Part shown: positions 48,117 through 60,197 of the stretch, one piece after another | Position numbering within the stretch: position 1 is the first letter of the stretch | Layout of the letters: each line of letters starts with the position of its first letter | From: Globomyces pollinis-pini | Lineage: Eukaryota; Chytridiomycota; Chytridiomycetes; Rhizophydiales; Globomycetaceae | Assembly: GCA_025399215.1 (NCBI GenBank) | Contig: MU621143.1 | Coordinates: forward strand, 16,001-80,000 | Reading direction: 5' to 3' | Length of the DNA stretch: 64,000 nt | Made by a program: the position numbers and the translations under genes | The notes under the pieces: generated by a model | Told to the model about the DNA's origin: nothing | Database searches by the model: none | What the model saw: only the letters and a program-made list of their open reading frames with translations

Positions 48117-48620
48117 TGAAAAGAAAAGTTTTTACCCATTGAAATTAAACAAAGGAATTCATATTTCTGCTTGAAAGTATTGGGTCGTTTACATTCAAAG
48201 GAACTCCATAGTCATTGATTGAAGCTACGCTTAGTCCTTTATATCCATTAATGGATATGTATATTGATTTTATTTTTAATGGAGGGATAATATTATCTCA
48301 TGGGTTAGTCATGTACTTTAATGACCCATTAGATATGATACCTCTGTTGAACATAAGATCAATGTTATCTAATGATCGTATCCATTAATCGACATGACTA
48401 ACGTGTAATTTCTATTAATGACTATAGAATTTCCCCTCTGAACGAAAATGTCATTACGATCCAGTATTAGAATTCTTTAACAACGTTTATTGAATCAAGG
48501 ATTTGATTGTGTAATTTCCATGATTTTTTTTTGGTGTTGAAAATACCAAACCATGTAACGTCAAAGTGTCTAGTTGATACTTGAGAATGCAATTGTTTTA
48601 TTAAAGAGATTGATCTATAG
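48117..48620. other. Intergenic region with inverted repeats
   Basis: About 500 bp between SEC66 and an unknown gene. Contains a perfect 18-bp palindrome, a pair of inverted 10-mers and several CATTAATG-like motifs. No supported gene, though the first exon of the next gene may lie at its right end. Confidence 0.6.
48241..48258. repeat. Perfect 18-bp palindrome
   Basis: ATATCCATTAATGGATAT reads the same on both strands. Nearby GTTAGTCATG (48304-48313) is inverted as CATGACTAAC at 48393-48402. Confidence 0.85.
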
Positions 48621-50091
48621 TTCAAACGCCTTTGAATCCATTTATTTACATTCCATCAACAAAATCTGATCCACGTTTAATTCGATTCCAATTCATTACT
48701 TTTAGAAAAGGAATCATGAAAGCTTTTCAAACCAAACAAAATCATAAATTAAAAAATTCAGATTCTTTTGTAGAATATAAACGACAAAATGAAATCTATC
48801 ATCTTTCAAAGAATTTAAAATCCAATTTTCAATATAATGATGGTCAAAATGTGAATCGATTTCAACCAAAAAGGGAATTAAAAACGAGAGAAAATCATTG
48901 GGTAATTCATTAAAATTGATCAGAATTTGATCTCATTTTTAAATTTATAGAAAAAACCAGATGTCATTCAAGAATTTAATAATGTGGATGTAGTACTTGG
49001 AAATCCTCCAATTGGTCAATGTAATTATTTTAGAGCATTTACTACAAATATTCAAATACCAAAACAATCAAAATCAAGAACTGAAATATTATTACCTCAT
49101 AAAGCAAAGAAAACTGTACGTTTGTATGGTGTGAAACCATTGGTATTATTAACTAAAACGAATCAACATCCAATTCAATTTATGGATCGAAAGGCTAGAA
49201 AAAATGTGATCAATAAACCACAAATGTTATCAAATGCTCCAAAATCAAAATCACCATCCAAATCTATTTCAAGAGGTAGAATAGATGGTCCTGAAATAGC
49301 ACCAAATATGGCTGATGATAATGAATTCGAGATTTATGAAGAGTTAAGTATGGAAATTCCATTGGAAATGCCAGGAGATGATCTAGAAAATTATATCAAA
49401 TTTACACCACAAAAGATTATATACAAAAATGGTGAAGATGCTGTAGTGACCTTCTCCAAACATAACTCTGTTGAACAATTACAGGACACAATATCAGTTA
49501 TACAGAATTCTGAAGAATCTACAATCCCAATCTTTGTTAATCAAATAGAAGACAATCAAAATTTTCAAAAGAATTCTTATCCAGTTAATCCTTATATACC
49601 AGTCAAACTTTCTACAACCCCAGTACCTGTTGCTTTTAATAGACAATCACCTCCACGGAAATATTCTGTCGATGAAAAACTGTCAGTGATTCTGGATGAA
49701 AACTCAAATGCGATACAACCAGTATCCGTTCATTTACCAATTCTTGAAGAAAAGCAGCATATAGTTCAAGATACAGAAACGGTGATTGAACCAAGAAAAA
49801 GTGTAATTCATCGCCCTGAAAAACAAAGTATGATGGAAACAAGCGATCGAAAATCATTCAATACAAAACCAGTGGCATTAAAGAAAGGGAAACCACTTCC
49901 AAAAGATAATAACAAGACTCATACCATTTCTAATGGTAAACAGAAATCGACACATCAAGCAAAAGCTCAAAAACACAAGGTAATTATTTAAAATTTTATC
50001 AACAAATTAGGAAATTAAATGTCATACTCCAATGGAAGCATTCTTACAATCCGATAAAGATAACGATGTATTCAAACCTTTTAATCACTAA
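48621..50091 (+). CDS. Disordered basic protein, unrecognised (5' end unresolved)
   Basis: Exons from an acceptor at 48620 to a stop at 50091 encode about 460 aa. The first part (NPFIYIPSTKSDPRLIRFQF) and VDVVLGNPPIGQCNYFRAF look conserved; the rest is Ser/Lys/Pro-rich and probably disordered. Intron near 48901-48951 and a 31-nt one near 49981-50011. No start codon fits directly upstream, so a first exon is missing from this model. Family not recognised. Confidence 0.5.
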
Positions 50092-50125
50092 TCATTAGCT
50101 TCCATTAATATCCAAACTCAAAGAT

Positions 50126-50765
50126 ATGTCTGTACTAGATAAGGACACGGAAAAACGACTGGATGCAACCTTTGGTTCTCTATTTAGTACCCGTGATTCC
50201 ATTTTTGTCAATGAAATTGACACGATTCTCTCATCCCGGTATCCAATCAATGCATCCTCATTATCATACGTCAAGAAAGTAAACAACAGTGACTATTCAT
50301 CATAGGTATTTGGAATATTAGAAAAACCTGAATTGACAAGAAAAGATTTCTACATTGTTGCTGCATTAGCTGAAAAATTGGCCAAGATGAATTCAGAAGT
50401 TGTTTTAGCTTTCAAAGATGTAGATTTCAAAGATTTTGAATCACAATTGATGAATCTCAAGGTAATTTACAACCATTTCATTCAAAAGTCACTTTTCCAG
50501 TTATATGCTGGTCCTGATGGTAAATTCACATATGAAGATATTCATGATGTGCTTGGTGCTGCAAATGTTACCAAAGAGGTATCATTTACTATTTAATTGG
50601 TAGCAAAGTGAGATTTTGATTAAAGTATTGAATGGAACTGCAGATTACCAACATATCTCTGCAAATGTTAAGTTTCTTGATTTTCTTTGTTTTTGTCCAT
50701 TCTTCTTACATCTTCATGATCGAATTATTGATAATCCACTATCTTTGGGAAGTGAAGATTTGTAG
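50126..50765 (+). CDS. Small EF-hand-like helical protein, unrecognised
   Basis: Four exons, about 180 aa. Paired helix segments resemble degenerate EF-hands: LFSTRDSIFVNEIDTILSSR, and AGPDGKFTYEDIHDVLGAAN, which has the best loop. Introns of 27 nt (50279-50305), about 39 nt (50462-50500) and 25 nt (near 50579). Starts 35 bp after the previous stop, same strand. Could be a calcium-binding flagellar protein, but that is only a guess. Confidence 0.5.
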
Positions 50766-50842
50766 GTTCTCTTCAAATAAAATAAATTATATTGGCTATC
50801 AACCATTTTTTTAATGATAACTGAAATTTTATTGTTTAAAGG

Positions 50843-52480
50843 TTAATGAGCTTGCTCTTGTTGAAATCTTTGACCCAATTCATGTAATGCTAGTTTCGAG
50901 GATTTCTCATTAGATTGGAAGATTTGGCCCATCAAATACATACCTTCAGCCCTACGAACTCGATCTTCATATGGAACAGAAAAATCTTTCAATACTTTGA
51001 TACAAACTTGACGTAGGGTGGATTCTACATCAACAACAGTAAAGTTCCATAAGGTTTCTGCAAGACTTCCAAAACTTTTCTCAGCAATCTTAGCATTTGC
51101 TTCAGCTTCCTCTGCTTCAGAAAGTGGTTGATTTGGAGATGTAGGTGATTTGCCTTTCTTGGATTCTTTCTCGGCCTTGTTCACATCATTGTAAGTCTTT
51201 ACAGCTGATTCTAAAATACGATACTTGTTTGCAAGGTTATGAACAGATTGTTGAAGGTTCATGAATCCCAAACCAGCCCCAACACTTTTTTTAAACCCTA
51301 GAAAGGTTTCTGCTTGCTCTTGGTAAATGTAACCCTATAATCTTTAACAAGTCTTATTTTACCAACACACCAATGAGGGTACCACCAAATGCGGTTGCTG
51401 CCAATTCCTCAGCTTCGGCTCTCATTGAAGCAATAAATGAAAGATGATCTTCAGAAGTATCTTGCAAATATTGATCCAATAGTTTTGCAAGGTTAACAGC
51501 ACATTGAACTTCTCGCTTTTTCTGTTTGAGTTTCATTTTCTTTTCTGCACTTGCCATCTGCTCGAATTGTACCTCAGTTTCATTTACATTTTTCAAACTT
51601 TCTTGAAGAGATAGAAGCTGCAACTCTCCAACATATGATTCAAACCGTTGACTACCAAAAATTGCTTCATATAACTGAGCGCTGTCAAGTAATCCCTTCT
51701 GATCAACACCATCAGTACCATGTTGGTCATATGACGCTCTTAGTTGTGGATTAGATAGAATTTGATAAGCTTGACCTAATTTCTGGAAGTTTGAGGAAGC
51801 ATTTGGGTCATTTGGATTCTTATCCGGGTGTAAACTAATGGCCTTTGTTCTATAAGCTTTCTTGATTTCACCGCTGGTAGCGGTCGGTGCAACCCCAAGT
51901 GTGTCATAGTATTCAGTATCTTTGACTTTTCGGTTAGCACTTTCTTGAGCAGCAGCAGCTTCTTCCAAAATCTTTTTAGCTTCCTCTGGCAAATTGTATT
52001 CATACCATACTCGCCTTTCATCGTCCCACAACTGTTCAGACATTTTTCCATGAATTGCCATTGGAGTGTTCGCAATACCACGTCCTAGTTGAACAACTCC
52101 GGTACCAACTCCACCAATAGTCTAAAGTCATTATAACCAAACACTATACCAATGCGACTGCTGAAACTAATCCCATTCCTAGTCCTTTTGCAAAACCAAG
52201 AGCACCTACAATAAACCAAATTTGAGTCATCTTACCTTCATTTTGAGCACCTACAACTGGCATAGCAACTAAAGATACTAAACCTCCACCAACCCTTTAA
52301 AATCAGAAAGTGAATATCTAACCCTTTGGCAACACTACAGTTAGAATTAGTGACATACCTTTTCAAACCCGAAGACAAACCAGCAACAGCATCTTTTGGA
52401 TTCCTAGTAGAGAATATCTCCATTTTGGACATTTCATCTTCTCGTTCTGAGCTCGCCAGCATTTTCCTTTCTTCACTCAT
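50843..52480 (-). CDS. J-domain protein, DnaJ-X type
   Basis: The N-terminal region has hydrophobic Gly/Ala-rich segments (VGGGLVSLVAMPVVGAQ; LGFAKGLGMGLVSAVAL) and VQLGRGIANTPMAIHGKMSE. The J domain then spans TEYYDTLGVAPTATSGEIKK with the HPD motif in ISLHPDKNPNDP and FQKLGQAYQILSNPQLRASY, followed by HGTDGVDQ. The remaining C-terminal part is the DnaJ-X region found in Djp1/Caj1-type co-chaperones. J-domain proteins stimulate Hsp70. A 64-nt intron lies at 52295-52358. Confidence 0.85.
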
Positions 52481-52589
52481 TTGAGTTAAAAAATTACTCA
52501 CAGCCTCGTGAAAGCAACCCGTTCTCACAACATCAAATGAAGGAAGAATCAAACAAGAATTAATGAAAAGCAACTTTATTCTAAAAAAC

Positions 52590-54976
52590 TTAAGCAGAAG
52601 CAGATTTAGCTTCGTTCTCGGCTTGCAATAATAACTGGATTCCCTTGTATAATGAACAAACAATGTCTGCTTCTTCAATCATCAATCTAGCTGATGGAGA
52701 AATATCAACTGTACCGTCTGCTCCAATTGGAGTGTGTTCTCCACCAAGACCACGAACTGATAACCCAAGTGGTTTGCAAACAGCTTTGGCCTTCTTGTCA
52801 GTTCCATCACTTGTTAATGCTGGCAGTTTCACGTGGATGGAAGCTCGCATTCCTGTTCCGAGGTTGGTTGGACAACTGGTAACATACCCATACTTCTTGG
52901 ATCGTGCGAATTTATCAGCATATTTTTCAACCACCTTTTCTGCACTTTGAAGTCTGTCAAATACGCTATTCAGAATGGTTCCTTGAATCATGCACATGAT
53001 TCGCAAATGGTCTTCTTCTCCAACCCATACGATGAATTCCTTATCAGCACTAACGTAACATCCTCGACCATATGGCCAGTTAGATGAGATACCAGCACTG
53101 TTCAAGTAAGAATCGGCAGACATGTCCTTGAACATGATATGATCTTTGACGAGTTCTTGATACTTTTCGTCGCTGATCTTGAATGGATTTCCAGGGGTTA
53201 AAGAGTAATATTGACCACCAAAAGCTTTATCACTGATAAGATTCTTGAAAGCTCCAATCATGACATTCTCCATTTTAATTCGGTCATCTTTGGTCATAGC
53301 ACCAGGAAGTGGGAAGGATGCCAAGTTTCTTCCGACACGAACTCTCATGCTGGATTTACCCAGTCCAAGTTTCGCCAAATCAAGTTTACCATCTGGGCAA
53401 CCAAGCTCATCGAGACGAGATTGCTTTGTAGACAAATTCCAGTTGGTGGTATGAACTTTTTCACCTTCGATTTTATGATATTCTCTGATAACCAAGTCAA
53501 ACAGCCCCGAAAATTGTTCGTAATCATTTGGTTGCATAGCGTACATACCCAAGTGAGAGTCACTGTTATCAGTACCACTCTTGCAGATTTTCAATAATTG
53601 CGCTCGTAATGAGTTTGTTGCTAATCCATCATAGTACGACTTGTTGAAATGCTTTGCCATCAAGTTATCAGGGTTTGATGTTTTTGCAGCAGAGATTTTT
53701 GCCAGTTGTGCCTTTTCGTACACTTCAGCAGCAGATTTTTCAGCGGTCAACAAATTGCGAATTCCTTCGTATAAATTGCAAACAATGTCGACTTCTTCAA
53801 TCATAAGTCTTGCAGAAGGAGAAATATCCACTGTACCATCTGCACCAATCGGAGTGTGTTCACCACCAAGCCCTCTTACAGATAAACCAAGTGGTTTACA
53901 AACAGCTTTTGCATTTTTGTCCGTTCCATCTGAGGTCAAAAATGGTAGTTGGATATGAAGAGATGCTCTCATACCAGTTCCCAGATTCGTTGGACAACTA
54001 GTAACGTATCCGTATGAATTGGATCGTGCAAATTTATCAGCATGCTTTTCAACAATCTTTTCAGCAGTATTCAATCTGTCAAACACATTATTTAGAACTG
54101 TTCCTTGAATCATACACATGATTCGCAAGTGGTCTTCTTCACCAACCCAGACAATGAATTCTCTATCAGCGCTCACGTAACAACCACGACCAAATGGCCA
54201 ATTGGAGGATATACCGGCGCTATTGAGGTACTTGTCAGCAGCCATATCCTTAAACATGATATGGTCTTTGACTAGTTGCTGATACTTTTCATTGTTGATG
54301 TAGTACGGATTGGAAGGGGTTAATGAGTAATATTGTCCACCAAATGCTGGATCATTGATCAAGTTTTTGAATGCGGAAATCATCTTGTTTTCCATTTGAA
54401 TACGGTCTTGCTTTGTCATGGATCCTGGTAACGGGAAAGAAGAAAGATTTCTACCAACTCGAACTCGCATGGAAGTCTTGCCAAGTCCTAATTTTGTCAA
54501 GTCCAATTTGCCATCTCCGCATCCAAGAGCTTCGAGTCTTGCTTGACGGGTGGAAAGATCCCTAAAATAAGCTTTACGGAGTATTACCAGTTTGTCACGT
54601 GTTGCAATGGACCTGAAATTTTGTGATATTCACGAATTACTTTATCAAAGTAATCAAAGAACACTAGAACATATTAGATAAATATTAATATACCATCATA
54701 ATCATCAGGCTGTTGTGCATACATTCCCAAAGAGGAATCTGCATTATCTCCACCACTTCGACAGATTTTGAGTAATCGAACTTTCTTGTCTTCAGGGAGT
54801 CCATTATAATAAGCTTCAGAGAAATGTTTGGCCATTAAATTATCTGGGTTACGAACCTATTAAAGTCATGTAAAAATATTTTAGAGTACATGAGACGCGA
54901 GGATTTTGTTCACCATCATTTCATTTTGATCGTTGCTTGCTGCACTTACTGGTCCTTTTGATGCTCCTCCTCCCAT
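52590..54976 (-). CDS. Two-domain phosphagen (guanidino) kinase with N-myristoylation signal
   Basis: ATP:guanido phosphotransferase, 745 aa, two complete domains in tandem (each about 360 aa, roughly 75-80% alike). Each has GMYA...Y (short guanidino-specificity loop, as in arginine kinases), MRVRVGRNL, SAGISSNWPFGRGCY or its Tyr variant, the catalytic Cys in TSCPTNLGTGMRAS and LSVRGLGGEHTPIG. The 27-nt first exon encodes only MGGGASKGP, a classic Gly2 myristoylation signal, and is followed by a 93-nt intron. Such enzymes buffer and shuttle ATP along flagella. Rare in fungi. The substrate (arginine likely) is inferred. Confidence 0.92.
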
Positions 54977-55154
54977 ATTTTTAGTTTATAGACAAGATTT
55001 TCTTCAATGATTTATCGTGGATTACTTGTTGTGCGGTCATCCGACCATATCATATCCACCCATTAATAAACCATTTTCACCCACTCCGATCTTATGCAAT
55101 TCAAACATTGCGTCATCTAAATATTATTATAAAATATATATTAAATAACAACAT

Positions 55155-56743
55155 TTAAAACTGAAGGGATTGGACTTCCGCTTCTGTACTATAAATTTTT
55201 GACTGGGGTAAATAATGAAGCTTATAATTACCTTCAAATTCTGCAGTTGTGAGGATATTTTACTCGCTCGTTCACCAGTTAATCTCGCTATACCAGTTAG
55301 AATCGCTAATTACCAAGATTTAACAAAACCAATTCTTTATCTTCCAAAGAACCATATTTGAGTATATTTTTTTCTAAAACTCTCAGTTGCTGTCTTAATG
55401 AGACTATATCACTCGTAAACCCTTCAATTTCATAATCTCTTCGTCGCTTCAAAGCATTGTAACTACGGTGGTTATACATGATTTCAATACCTTGCATTAA
55501 CTTGATCAAAACGTGTTTTTAAATATTCAATCTTTTTAGCAGATACTGCAGACTTTTCTACCATTTCTGTCTTCAGCTTTTTGATGTTTTCTTCCAGTTT
55601 TCTATTTTGTATTTTTAGATCATGAACAATGGTTTCATGTTTCTTTGATATTCGACTTTCAATTGACTTATTTTGTTTAGATATCTTTCTTTAATGATAC
55701 CTTTTCAGCGCTTTCGTTTCTTTCTTGTTCTACAGCTAGCTGTGAGTGTAAGTTTTTAATTTGTTCAATTAAATCAGCCTTTTCTTCTATTAACGACCTT
55801 TCATGAGCATGCGATATCTTTTTTGTTCTTAGCAACTCTAAAGATTAGATCCAACGAATCAATACCTCTTGTATTCTCTCTGCATAAGGTTCTCATTTTA
55901 GCTAACGTGTCCATTAGTCCTTTAATTTTGTTTTCATTATAATCTGATCGAGCACGTTCCTCTTCTAACTTTAAGCGTCTTTCTTTCATTATGGCGTCCA
56001 TTGTGTTGTCAAAATTTAATTTCTGATGTTTATAGGATATCAGTAGTACCTGTTCTTGTACTTGAGCTTGCAGCGATGATACTGTCAACTTTAAACCTTG
56101 CACTTCATCTTCAAGGATTATCAAATCTTGTTCCTCGTTCTTCCTTTGGGATGCCTCTTCAACTTGGAGGCTAGATCTTGCAATCTTTACCAATCGTTTA
56201 TCCAGTCTATCCCGAAAGTACGTCACCTCTTCCTCTGGTGCTCCGGAGAGAGACAGCAGAAATCTGAATCAGAACAATAAAAACATACCTATTCTATTAA
56301 TGGCACTATCTTACTTTATTTTTTTCCGATCTTTTAATTCTTGAACTAATTGTCAAATTTGAGAACATTTTACTCTTTCAGGTTAGACCAAACAATATCT
56401 TACTTTTAAGGCATCATTTTCCGCAACAATTTTCAACGTGCTGTAGTTGTTAACCAAAAATTGATTACTGTTTCCTTTCATCAAACAAAGTTGTTTGAAA
56501 ATCACCTAATGCTTGTTGTAATTCCCTAACCTCTTTTGATCTTTTATAAACCTCCCAAGACAATTTATGATGCTCTTGATGTGATATTTTCAACTCATTG
56601 ATTCGATCTAAAGCATTTTGATAATCGATTTCAGCATTTTCTACAAATCATTAAGATTTCATCAAACCCAATTTTTGTTTATAAAACTCCAACAATTCTT
56701 TTGAAATTGGCAAGTCTGATAAATCCTTTTCCAATGTCACCAT
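55155..56743 (-). CDS. CCDC77: CCDC77-like centrosome/basal-body coiled-coil protein
   Basis: Starts MVTLEKDLSDLPISKELLEF, as CCDC77 (PSKELLEYY...). Long coiled-coil in many small exons: RSKEVRELQQALGDFQTTLF, LVKIARSSLQVEEASQRK, SYNALKRRRDYEIEGFTSDI and VSLRQQLRVLEKNILKYG, the last two lining up with the human YEALERRR..EVEGFK..I..LRQKL..LE segment. C-terminus ERASKISSQLQNLKSKIY as in the family. Internal exon borders are not all resolved. Linked to centrioles and basal bodies. Divergent from the DSC3-like gene, 60 bp apart. Confidence 0.72.
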
Positions 56744-56803
56744 ACGTTAATAATGTAGATCGTGATGTTATTTGTATTTTTTAGAAAAGTTAAAAAGTTT
56801 GAA

Positions 56804-57564
56804 ATGAAAGCAATATTCGTTCGTTTTGTTGATTTTCGACAAGACGTGGAATTAGATGTAGATAGCAATGAAACTATTCTTGATGTGAAGAATAGCTTGG
56901 TATTTTAAATGGTAAGTAATGGTCTTTATTCACCGTCTATCTTAGGTATTCTTTGATTGGATATTAAAGAAACAGTGATCTTAAAATTAGATTCATCAAT
57001 TTCCAGAGTTTAGGTCAAAGTTATTAAGGATTATTATGGGAGGAAAGTTATTGGCAGGTATTGAACTTGGATTTAAATTCAAGATTCGACGGGAACTAGA
57101 ACATTACTCAACGAGGAAGAAAATGCAGTTGTACATTGTTGCGTATCAGATTATGCCAGCAAGAATCCAGAAAATAATTCCACCCCTAACTTACAGGGCT
57201 TTGATAGACTGTTGGAGATGGGAATTGGAGAGAGTGAAGTCACAGGTAGCTATCGGGAGTTTGTAATGCTATAGAGCTACGAGAGCAATTTCATGCGGTG
57301 AGAGGTTTAAATGCATTAGAATCACCGAATATGGCTCGAGAAGCGGAGGAGCAATGGATTGATTCTACAGAACCGGGCAATTTAGATAACCAGATAGAAG
57401 GCTCAGAGTTTGATTTGGTTACTGGGCTTTGTATTGGATTCTTTTTGGGATTAATCGTCTTTATCTGGATTAAGGAATCGTATCTATTCTCAAAAAAACA
57501 ACAGCAGGGAATAATAATTGGATTCCTCTTAAATATCACGTTCGGGATAATTCATTGTATATAA
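56804..57564 (+). CDS. DSC3: Dsc3-like ubiquitin-like-domain membrane protein (Dsc/Tul1 E3 complex)
   Basis: N-terminal ubiquitin-like fold: MKAIFVRFVDFRQDVELDVD, ETILDVKNSLIHQFPEFRSK, LLRIIMGGKLLAD. C-terminal DUF2407-type part: QGFDRLLEMGIGESEVTEL, REQFHAVRGLNALES and EEQWIDSTEPG, then two membrane segments (LCIGFFLGLIVFIWIKES; GIIIGFLLNITFGIIHCI). Matches Dsc3 of the Golgi/endosome Dsc E3 ligase. Introns: 56900-56990 (46+45 nt abutting), a 26-nt one near 57057 and a 29-nt one near 57245. Confidence 0.78.
56900..56990 (+). other. Tandem abutting introns (46+45 nt) in DSC3-like gene
   Basis: 56900-56945 and 56946-56990 are complete GT...AG introns joined AG|GT. Removing both links DVKNSL to IHQFPEFRSK in frame. 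Larger than the other tandem units, so coincidence is more likely here. Confidence 0.45.
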
Positions 57565-57612
57565 ACGAATATTTCATAATGTCTCGTGGTCTGAATTGAA
57601 CTTTAATGATTT

Positions 57613-57976
57613 TTATTTCCTTGACAAATTGGATACGGTGTCTTTGTCTGTAAATGGTTTGTCATTCCTTTCGTTAAGCTGGTTAAGAAGTTCAGTCTCT
57701 TGTTTTTGCTGTATATTTTGAATTCCATATCCAATTGCCGTACCAATCACTGCACCAGCAATAATCTGCCATTTAAATTCGAATTAAGTACCTAAGTTAT
57801 TCAATAAGGGACACAGCTGGTACCTTTCCAAAAAATTTACTCATATGATTCATTGTTGAGTCTAAAAAAAAATGAAGTTAAAAAGTATTGAAATACTACT
57901 CTTGTTACAGTACCGGATTCTTCATTTTGGTCTTATCTTTTGAAGAGTTTTGCAGCAGGGAACGGTAAGAAGGCAT
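57613..57976 (-). CDS. Small single-pass membrane protein, unrecognised
   Basis: Downstream exons encode MNHMSKFFGK then IIAGAVIGTAIGYGIQNIQ, a Gly-rich membrane segment, and a charged tail ending DTVSNLSRK. An upstream ATG at 57976 (MPSYRSLLQNSSKDK) may be the start, but I could not place the intron that would join it in frame; translation from the Met at 57853 is the alternative. Mitochondrial location is possible from size and Gly-rich segment. A tandem intron lies at 57766-57823. Confidence 0.5.
57766..57823 (-). other. Tandem abutting mini-introns (32+26 nt)
   Basis: In gene orientation 57823-57792 (32 nt) and 57791-57766 (26 nt) are complete GT...AG introns joined directly. Removing both links SKFFGK to IIAGAVIGTA in frame. 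Confidence 0.58.
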
Positions 57977-58165
57977 TTTAATATGGAATGTTCATGGTAC
58001 ACTAGTGTTGAGTTTAAGTGATTCAGAACAATTGAGAGCAATGTACATACAATGTCAGTCTATCATTAAGCATGTTAGACTCCGACAACTTGAAATGATT
58101 TTATACTAACTCTGCTTTTGAAGTGGTAGATCCAGACTGTTCGTTGTCCGAAGTTAACTACAAAA

Positions 58166-60197
58166 TGACAATCACCAAACAACAAATATACAAAATTATA
58201 TCAAGGAAACATGGATTGAAAGTTTCTTCAGATGCAATTCAATATTTAGTTGAATTATTTGAAGACAGTGACAACTCACAATTGATGGAAAACATAGAGT
58301 AACCTCAAAACAATCTGATTTATTCTTAGCCTCATCATAAAAGAGTATGTACTTCAGGAAGGAGGTGGGAAGTCAATTGAAAAATCCCCATTAGAATTAG
58401 TGGTGGAAACGCTGTTCAAAAAGCAGAATCTAAATCAATTTGTGGATCAGGAAACCGAAAATTTAGAAGGAATATCTCAATACTTCAAAGTACTGGATAC
58501 CTTTAATTTACCCCAATATTCTTATCGGCAAGATGATAAATCATTTTACTTGTAATTATCTGCTCAAAAAGTAACCTTTAGAGATAAATCGGATAGATCA
58601 TTACTGGCAACTGCTGATAAAAAATCCACCCTTTACAGAAACAGATATGATATATTAAAACAGAGATTTCTTCGAAATGAAGCCTTTAGAATGTCAAACT
58701 TTTCGGCAGACAAAGATTCGTACTTCAAAGTAAATCATTTACATTAATTCAACAGACCACCCCGATAATTCACTTGAAAGGAAAACCTCCTGGTCGTTAC
58801 TTACTCTTCGGAATGTTAACGCAAATCGAGGAACGATTATTACATTTGGAAGACTTGGATGCGTGTATCCAAGTTGATTTTGCTACCAATGTAACTAGTT
58901 ACTTATTTTTTGATTGTCGTAGTTTCAGAAAGGGGTTGGAATCTTTACCCGGAACTGTTTTGTTTTGGCACAAGTAATGCTTTAATGGACTTAATATTAG
59001 GGAGAGTATACTGCGGATGGTGTAATAGAATGAAACTCATCAATTTAGATATTTTTGATAGATATAATCGGTATGCCATTGCCCGAACGAAGAGAAGATT
59101 CATTGTACTATGTTGTTGCTAATTGTTAGACTTGCACTTACTAATAATGTTAACCTTTTTGGCGGACCAACGATGACGGATGACCATGTATGTATTTATA
59201 TACATGTTTATTTTTAGAGTTTTTTATTGCAGTTAGAAAAGTCAAGTGATGAAGTTTCATTTGTGTTAATATCGGATCTTTGGTTGGATCAACCTCAAGT
59301 TTTTGAAAAGTTAAGACTCTTGTTTGAAGGTATATATCCTCAGCTATAACATTCAGGTTATTCAGAAGCAATCATTCCCTTAGCGTTCATATTCATTGGA
59401 AATTTCCAATCAACGCCATTTAATTATACATCTCAAGAATCAAGTGCATATAGAGGTAAATTTACCTTGTAGTTGATTCCTACTAGAGTCATTTGACCAA
59501 CTTGCAAATCTGATATCGGAATTTCCTGAAATAGCAGCACAGTCTCATTTCATATTCGTGCCAGGACCAAATGATCCATGGGCGGGAAATATGTAAAATC
59601 TTATGCTTAACGCTTTTTAGTGTCCCTCGACCACCAATTCCTGTACAATATAGACAAAAACTGAATGCAAAAGTGAAGAATGTCCATTTTACTGGCAATC
59701 CGTGCAGGTATCCAAGACTATTGGCATTTACTTATTAGGATTAAATACTGTACACAAGATATCATCATTTTTAGGGAAGACTTAATGAATACCATGCGTC
59801 GAAATGCGATCATTCCAGTCACAGACGATCAAGATATGCCTTTGGAGCGTCATGTAACGATATTTAACTGATAAAAGATGATCGCAACTATTTTGGATCA
59901 AAGTTACTTGACTCCCGTTCCTATTGATGTGAAACCAGTATACTGGGCGCATTCGAATGCACTGATGGTTTATCCTCAGCCACATTTGGTAAACCAATGG
60001 CACTTTTTGTTAATTGTAGTTGGTGTTAGCTGATAGATTCGAAACTTATGAACATATGTATGAAGGTTGCTTAGCAGTTAATCCAGGGTCATTTCCAAAC
60101 TCTGACTTTCAGTTTTTGGTCTATCAACCAGCAACAAACGTCTGCGAAACAAGGTATCATTTTGTCCGGTTTTTAATATCCCAGTAAAATATCTTAA
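58166..60197 (+). CDS. DPB2: DNA polymerase epsilon subunit B
   Basis: Non-catalytic subunit (POLE2/Dpb2) of the leading-strand polymerase. N-terminus KQQIYKIISRKHGLKVSSDA. Core: GRYLLFGMLTQIEERLLHLE, FTRNCFVLAQGEYTADG, GMPLPERRED, NVNLFGGPT, FVLISDLWLDQPQVFEKLR, FIFVPGPNDPW, VPRPPIPVQYRQK, IIIFREDLMNTMRRNAI and CLAVNPGSFPNSDFQFLVY. The calcineurin-like fold lacks full metal ligands, as in the family. About fifteen introns of 24-45 nt; the last places the stop after ETSKIS. Confidence 0.9.

Noticed and set aside
52295..52358. Another 1-nt-exon tandem intron (28+1+35) in the DnaJ gene
   Set aside because: Keeping the single base would break the frame here, whereas removing all 64 nt as one intron preserves KRVGGGLVSL. 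It may be a decayed tandem, but the frame does not support a 1-nt exon.
52645..54565. Several long plus-strand open frames over the phosphagen kinase gene
   Set aside because: They are antisense shadows of a conserved coding sequence and recur at matching places in both domain copies, as expected from the duplication.
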